Below are positions 58,500 to 64,000 of a DNA stretch of 64,000 nucleotides, piece by piece (position 1 is the stretch's first letter; the number at the start of each line of letters is the position of its first letter). A program made the translations under genes and the position numbers. The notes beneath the pieces are model-generated. The model ran no database searches and was not told where the DNA came from. It saw nothing but the letters and a program-made list of their open reading frames with translations. The DNA comes from Strongyloides papillosus (taxonomy: Eukaryota; Nematoda; Chromadorea; Rhabditida; Strongyloididae): NCBI GenBank assembly GCA_005656395.1, contig SRSI01000050.1, forward strand, positions 2,480,001-2,544,000, given 5' to 3'.

Positions 58500-60197
58500 T
58501 TAATCATTAAAAAATGAGGAATCAACTACACTCTCATTAAGTTGGTAATAGATTGCTTTTCCGTGTTTAGAGTTATTTGGTGGAGAAGACCAGAATGCCG
58601 AACTAGATCTAACATATTTCTTTCCTCTAAAAATACTCTCCACTTCAAATGCATGAACTTTTCCAAAAATATTTGAAATCTCACGGAGTGGTCGAGATCT
58701 AAACTTTTTATGTTGTTCTTTAAGAGCTGGTCGAAGGTACTCCATATGTGCCCATTTAGGAATAACCTTTCTTGGACAATCCTCGTCATCCGTACCATCT
58801 CCTTCAGACAAATCTGCTATGTTATAGTCATCCACCGTTGAGGGTAGTGGAACTTTGTCGGGTGTCATCTCATATTCAAAGTTGCGAGTGACCGACATAT
58901 TAAGAGTAGTAGAGTCCATTAAAGTAGTTGCAAACATGTCCGTCACCTCGACAGACTTCATTTTCTTCTCAAATTCCATAATTGGATTTTTTTCAATAGT
59001 ATTTGGGCAGAGAGAGTCAGTTTTGTAACAGTTGAATGTGACTTCTGGTGTCACATTTTCAGGAGAACAACCACGACGATTTTTGCGTAAAGGACTAAAA
59101 GGTGAGTCACTTTTACATGAAGAAGCACTTTTTCTTTTCCTAGTAGCTGCTGGAGTCTCATATATCAGATCAGACTTCTCACATGATTTATCCACAATTG
59201 TCTTCTCCATGGGTGTGTTAGTTTCTATTGCTTCCATCGGCTCCGGGGGAGTTTTATTTTTTATATTCTTGCTAGAAGCTTGCGGATAAGGCACAGTAGA
59301 CGTAGGTGTTTTAAAACACTGGTCATTCGGTATTCCGGATTTTATCGTTTGACTTTTAAACTCCTTGATCCGTTCTTCTTTTTCTTTTTTCTCTCTAAGC
59401 ATTTCCTCACGCTCCTGTTCCTTTAACCTCCTCCTTTCCTCAACTTGTCTAGCTTTTTCTTCTCGTTCTCTATAAAGAGTGAATATAGAACAAAGCGTAT
59501 TAGAAACTCTTACCTTTTAGCTTTTTCAGCTTTCTCTTTCAACAAATCCTGTTTCTTCATATCGGCTCTAAGAAGGCTACTGCCCTGTCGTGCAATCAAC
59601 ATAGCTCTGTCAGCCGAATCTCCATTCCTATTTGGAGTTGTTAAAATGCACTGGGAAGTCGTAGGTATATTCCTGACATTTTTATGAAACCCAATAGTCC
59701 CAGCCTTGTTTGTAGCAAACATATCACGTCCCGATGTTCCAGTGGCATTGTGTGTTAGATATGAGTTGACGAAAAGATTCTTCTTCATCCTGTCTTTTCG
59801 AGTCTCAATTGTGTCATGCATTTTATCTATTTTTGAGACGTTTTTGCCACGTTTAGGAGTTTTTGGAATCTACAAAAATAAGTTAATTTAATGAAGACAA
59901 GCAACTAACCTTAATCTCACTATTGTACTGTGATACAGAATCCTTTATATTATCTCGCTGAACTTTGAGCATTCTTTGCGCCGCTTCATAATAATCAAGA
60001 ATCTTTTCATCGTAGATGTCGGCGAGTTCCTCTACTTTATCCTCCATGACCTCATACTCCGGGATGACATTTGTAAATATAACCGATGTGAACTCCAGTA
60101 CAAAGTCATCGCCGGAGAGTTTAGATATTAATATATTAGGCCCTTCTTCTTCACGTGTAGTTTTAAGATGCCTACGCTGACGTTTTCTCGGTGCCAT
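58500..60197 (-). CDS. icp-1: INCENP / ICP-1, chromosomal passenger complex scaffold
   Basis: Three exons (60197-59910, 59869-59514, 59469-58500) with introns of 40 and 44 nt give 537 residues. The N-terminal helical region after a basic lead (MAPRKRQRRHLK) corresponds to the part that binds survivin/borealin in the family. A charged single-helix-like segment (EERRRLKEQEREEMLREKKE) spans the middle. The IN-box begins near 446 with VIPKWAHMEYLRPALKEQ and ends with RSSSAFWSSPP, the Ser motif phosphorylated by Aurora B. It activates Aurora B/AIR-2 at centromeres and the spindle midzone. It is head to head with knl-1, about 600 bp apart. An acceptor at 60204-60205 (TTTTTAG) six nt before the ATG suggests SL addition. 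Confidence 0.92.
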
Positions 60198-60795
60198 TTT
60201 ATACTAAAAATAAGTAAAATAATAAATTTCTATAATCTTTAAAACATAAAATGTCATTAAAAATTAATATCAACGAAGTAAAAATACAAGAAATTTAAAA
60301 CCATTTTTTGATATGATGACAATATATAAAAGACCCAAATATAACGATGATACCTTATGATATTGTAACAAAAGTTGTTTTATTACCAGCAAAATTTTTA
60401 ATGACGATATTATAAAGAAGTTCGTGAAATATATTTAATAAATTTAGGCTCTTAAAAGTAATAATACTTTTTAATTTAGAAGAAAAATGGGGATTGTATA
60501 TATAAATGATGATGGAAAACATATAACTAGTCAAACAAAAACATTAATAGATAATAACTAAAAATAAGGTAAAACAAATTCTTTTATCAATTTAATGCAA
60601 AAATCTCTAACAAGGTAAAAAAATAATAACAAAGTGGTATCAGTAAAGATCAACCTTTTTATATTTCTGCCACGATTTTGTACATATTTGTTCAAATTGT
60701 GAATAATCTCACATTTATTTATCAAACACTGTAACTGTCATCATTTACACAATTAAAGTGTAATTTATTAACTTTCTCGTTTATATTTTCTAACT
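60198..60795. promoter_or_regulatory. Shared bidirectional region of icp-1 and knl-1
   Basis: A 598-bp gap between the two divergent starts. It is AT-rich with no ORF. The icp-1 side carries a TTATTTTTAG acceptor (60204-60205). No well-known transcription-factor site stands out. Confidence 0.5.
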
Positions 60796-63248
60796 ATGTC
60801 TGATCGTAAAAATTCCATTCTGAAGCAGACTAATGATGGTTCCAGTAGTTCACTTGGAACTCCTGAAAATAGTGTTAAAAGGCGTGTCAGTTTTAGCAGT
60901 AAACGTGTTGTTCAGTAGGTTTTGCTATATTCATATTTTGTTACTATTTATGTAGACGTTTTGATAAGACCGATTTAACTGTCCGTTTTGACACTCTAAT
61001 GGAGGAGGAGATTGAATGTTCTGGATTATCAGGATCATTAAATCCAACGAAAACACCAATTTCCAATGAAAGACCAATGACTGCTTGTGGGTCTCCTGAA
61101 AATTCTGCTTTGGAGGGCTTGAACACAACGTTTGACGTATTGGCTACATCTCCTGGTAACATCTCATTTGTCAGCACCAGGACTCCAAATACTCCAGCCA
61201 TGAACACGACTCGTTGTGTCTTCGGACCATTTGGCACCAACACACCGCACATCGAGGTTTTGAATGATTCTGAGACTAACGACGACATGGATATTTCATT
61301 CGCTAGGACACCCATGAAAACTTATACGGAAAAGTCAACTCTAGCGGTTGCTAATAACAATATAGTAAACATGTCTGTCACGTCACCAGAAGAGCTGGCA
61401 TTCGAAAAGGAGAATAACATTTCGATGGGCGAAAATAATTTCTCAGTATCTCGAGACACATCCAATGCACATCAATCTTCGAATAATAATAAGGCATCTA
61501 CCTCGTACAAGATACTACCAAACTCATATATCTATAGGAATTCTCCTGCCTATGTATTTGGAGGAAGTGATAGTGGTACAACGGATATATCAGATCATTC
61601 TACACCTTTTAGAAGACGGAGTTTAAACTCAACGAGATCAGGTCGTAGCAATGGTCTCCGAAGATCACTCCTGGAAGATATGTCCTTTTCTGTGGAGGGT
61701 GTTACAACATCACCTAACAAGGAGAATCTATCTAATGTCTATGATGTAGATAACATTGATGAGACAAATCTCTCACAGTCATTTATAAGACTTGCTTCAC
61801 CTGCTAGAACTTCTGAAGTTCCGGAATTTACTCAAAATAGTCCTATCGCCAATGATTTTGTCAATGACAACAGCCTTATTAATGCATCTGTATTGGGGAG
61901 TAGTGTGAAAAGAAATGAGATGGAAGAGGGTCAGGGGCATGCTTCTAGTCCTAATAATGATCAACGCGTCTTCAACAATTCATGTAATATTGTTGATAAG
62001 GATATACTAAATGTTAACCCTAGTACTGGTGACATATCTAGGAATCTAACTACTTTGGAAGACAAAAGTCAAAGCTTCATAAACGATTCTAAAGTTGTCA
62101 GTACTTTGGATAATGCTCCACTTACTGAAAGTTTCAATGAGAAAAATTGTGATACTATGGATGGTCATTCAAGTTTATTGTCTATAGAGTGTTCTGAAAA
62201 AGTTCCTCTTCAAGGAGACCAGTGCGAAACTTTATACAATAATACAACCATTAATCTTGATAAATCTGAGCATTGTAAGGATAGAACTATTGTAGAAAAA
62301 CACAGTGGAACCTTACATACGATTCTAGAAGAAGAAGAGACTCAGCTTTTTGATAAAACAATAAGCATAGATGAGGTGGTGGCACGTTCTGAGGAATTAA
62401 AGAATGCTTATATCGATCGATTAAATGTACTAGAAAGTACAGATACGGCTAGTCAAGATCATGAAAGTGATATGTTCAATGAGACATCTGGCTTTTCTAC
62501 TGACCCTGATATGTCTATATGGAACAGAAGTGATTCTGTTGCACACTCTAACATGTCTGAAAATGATTGTGAAGAACCTGGAAGTCCACTACTCACTAAA
62601 AAAGTGGGAACTGATGAACAAGATAACCTTAGTACGACAGATGTGACAATGAGAACAGTTGGAGAATCATTTCTCAGCTCTGAGTTTTATGATATAACAA
62701 AAGCAAAAGAAGGGCTTGATTTTATAAACCCCGTTACTTCTGTCATCTACAATGGTAATTATAAGAAATTCGATGTTAATTACCAACTTAGGTTGGCAAT
62801 AGCTTTTGTTCAATCAATTTTGTATAATGAATTTTTACGTCAGCCGATGTTAAAGGACTTTGTTCATGGATTTGAAAAGTCGGCTGAACTAAAGAATTTC
62901 ATGGTCAGGGCTGAAACACCTCTAAATTTGGACGATCTATATGATAAGGTTTTAGACTTGGAAGATATTGGCGAGATCATAGATGATCTTCGCCAAGTAA
63001 ATTTTGATGTTTACAAAACCGCTGCTGATCGACTGGAAGTGTTTTTTGACACAATTTATGACATATATTTCCTATTACTAGATCATTTATCCGTTTACCA
63101 ACAGAAACAAATAAAATATAATGATAAAGTTTGTCATGAATGTTTTAGAATATTTAATGAAATTAATGAAATAAAAAAATTGGATGATGGAGAACGTAAA
63201 AGTCTCTCGGACCTACTTAATTATATTGTTCCTAAGTATAACTTATAA
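60796..63248 (+). CDS. knl-1: KNL-1, outer kinetochore scaffold
   Basis: Exons 60796-60914 and 60956-63248, with a 41-nt intron (GTAGGT..TGTAG), give 803 residues. The N-terminus carries both PP1-docking motifs of KNL1: SILK (7-10) and RVSF (30-33) within KRRVSFSSKRVVQ. A long disordered middle part holds many Met/Thr/Ser motifs of the degenerate MELT type (MDISFARTP, MSVTSPEE, ISFVSTRTP). This region is Asn/Ser/Thr-rich. The C-terminus is helical and Lys/Glu-rich (YQQKQIKYNDKVCHECFRIF), consistent with the coiled-coil/RWD end. The protein is shorter than C. elegans KNL-1. In the family it recruits BUB-1/BUB-3 and PP1 and holds Ndc80/Mis12. It is divergently paired with icp-1. Confidence 0.9.
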
Positions 63249-63663
63249 TTTTTATATATGTATTCTATTTGTATTATTTGATTTGTATATATAGTAAAAC
63301 TAACAAATTATAAATATTCTCTATTACAATTAATATTTCTGATTTTTCATTTTAATACTACCACAAGAGAAAATATTTTAAAAAACCATATTTTTGCATA
63401 ATTTATTCATAAATAACAAAAAATCATTACTAATAATTATTACATGTAATTTTTATCTTACAGATGTCAAAAGAGAAAAGTACCAAAAAATCATAAGAAT
63501 ATGTTAAATAGTTTTTATTACGTTAAATGTGTATTTTATACAATTATAAATTTAAAATATTAGCATAATTATGAAAATACAATTTTAAGATTATTTATTT
63601 TATGTTCAAAAAAAATAGTTTTAAAAATTTTCCCAACAATCATTATTTATATACTAGTTGGTA
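63249..63663. other. AT-rich gap between convergent genes
   Basis: About 415 bp shared by the 3' flanks of knl-1 and the small TM protein gene. Nothing is recognised. Confidence 0.5.
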
Positions 63664-63924
63664 CTACATCATGACAGGACCAACTGGAACAACCGGAGCA
63701 GCAGGGACGACTGGAGCAACTGGAGTGACTGGAACGACTGGAGCAACTGGAGCAATAACAGCTGCGGCATGATATCTTCTTCTGCAACAAAAGACGCATA
63801 GAGTTATTAAAGCAGCAACAAAAAATACAGAACAAATAACGATAATTGATATTATTCCTGCTCCTAATTCTTCTGCTTCTTCTTTGCTCATTTCATAATT
63901 ACCCTCATTATTAAGTTTTCCCAT
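63664..63924 (-). CDS. Small single-TM protein with Ala/Pro/Val repeat tail (86 aa)
   Basis: This 86-residue frame has a hydrophilic N-terminus (MGKLNNEGNYEMSKEEAEEL), one TM helix (about 22-47, IISIIVICSVFFVAALITLCVF) and a CCRRR stop-transfer. The cytoplasmic tail is a repeat of APVVPV/APVTPV units ending in GPVMM. The DNA encoding the tail (about 63674-63760) is a degenerate short tandem repeat of CTGGAGCAA-like units, with higher GC content than its surroundings. The Cys pair next to the membrane could be palmitoylated (inference). No family is recognised. The start is chosen because an MGKL N-terminus precedes the TM domain with no clear acceptor upstream. Confidence 0.7.
   Translation of the reverse strand: MGKLNNEGNYEMSKEEAEELGAGIISIIVICSVFFVAALITLCVFCCRRRYHAAAVIAPVAPVVPVTPVAPVVPAAPVVPVGPVMM
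63674..63762. repeat. Short tandem repeat encoding the APVVPV tail
   Basis: Imperfect repeats of ACTGGAGCAACTGGA-type units on the plus strand, in frame with the repeat tail on the minus strand. Such codon repeats often change in length between strains. Confidence 0.6.
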
Positions 63925-64000
63925 ATTGAAGTTCCACTCTTTTTGATTTTAGGAACTTATCAGATTTCTTTTGAGGGACTTATTAAATAGTTAAAGCCAA

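Noticed and set aside
1..64000. tRNA, rRNA, snRNA and CRISPR scan
   Set aside because: No cloverleaf with a B-box-like GGTTCGAATCC, no conserved rRNA stretch and no regularly spaced repeat array was found.

Overview
This window is nuclear DNA from a nematode, most likely a Strongyloides-type (clade IV, Strongyloididae) species. The evidence is extreme AT richness, introns of only about 41-95 nt with GT..AG ends, acceptor sites placed a few bases before start codons (probable spliced-leader addition), a cuticle collagen, nematode-type serpentine chemoreceptors, tandem astacin proteases, and nematode orthologues (DAF-36, NPP-19, WTS-1, KNL-1, ICP-1). The species call is inference. There are no prokaryotic, viral or organellar features, and I saw no tRNA or rRNA genes.

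Left part (0-34 kb): mostly conserved single-copy genes separated by long AT-rich gaps. In order they are the NatA auxiliary subunit NAA15 (-), an orphan class C (mGluR-like) GPCR (+), a small secreted Cys-rich peptide (-), the Hippo-pathway kinase WTS-1/LATS (-), the Rieske oxygenase DAF-36 that starts dafachronic acid synthesis (-), nucleoporin NPP-19/NUP35 (-), an unrecognised two-TM protein (+), a cuticle collagen (+) and an unrecognised WD40-like protein (-).

Middle part (34.8-58.2 kb): a lineage-specific block rich in recent duplication. Two astacin metalloproteases (-) form a near-perfect head-to-tail duplication of about 1.96 kb. Next come an internally deleted pseudogene fragment, a 764-residue type I membrane protein of unknown family, the conserved helicase HELQ (+), and a 510-residue paralogue of the 764-residue protein. 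The TM segment and cytoplasmic tail of that paralogue survive in another frame beyond a frameshift and a stop. A 176-bp Tc1/mariner-like MITE follows, then three tandem chemoreceptor genes (-) flanked by long direct repeats.

Right part (58.4-64 kb): the chromosomal passenger scaffold INCENP/ICP-1 (-) and the outer-kinetochore scaffold KNL-1 (+) are head to head, sharing a promoter region of about 600 bp. A small single-TM protein with a Pro-Val-Ala repeat tail follows. No wholly new system is evident. The most notable observations are the unknown membrane-protein family with its decaying relatives, the duplication architecture of the astacin and receptor arrays, and the paired kinetochore genes.
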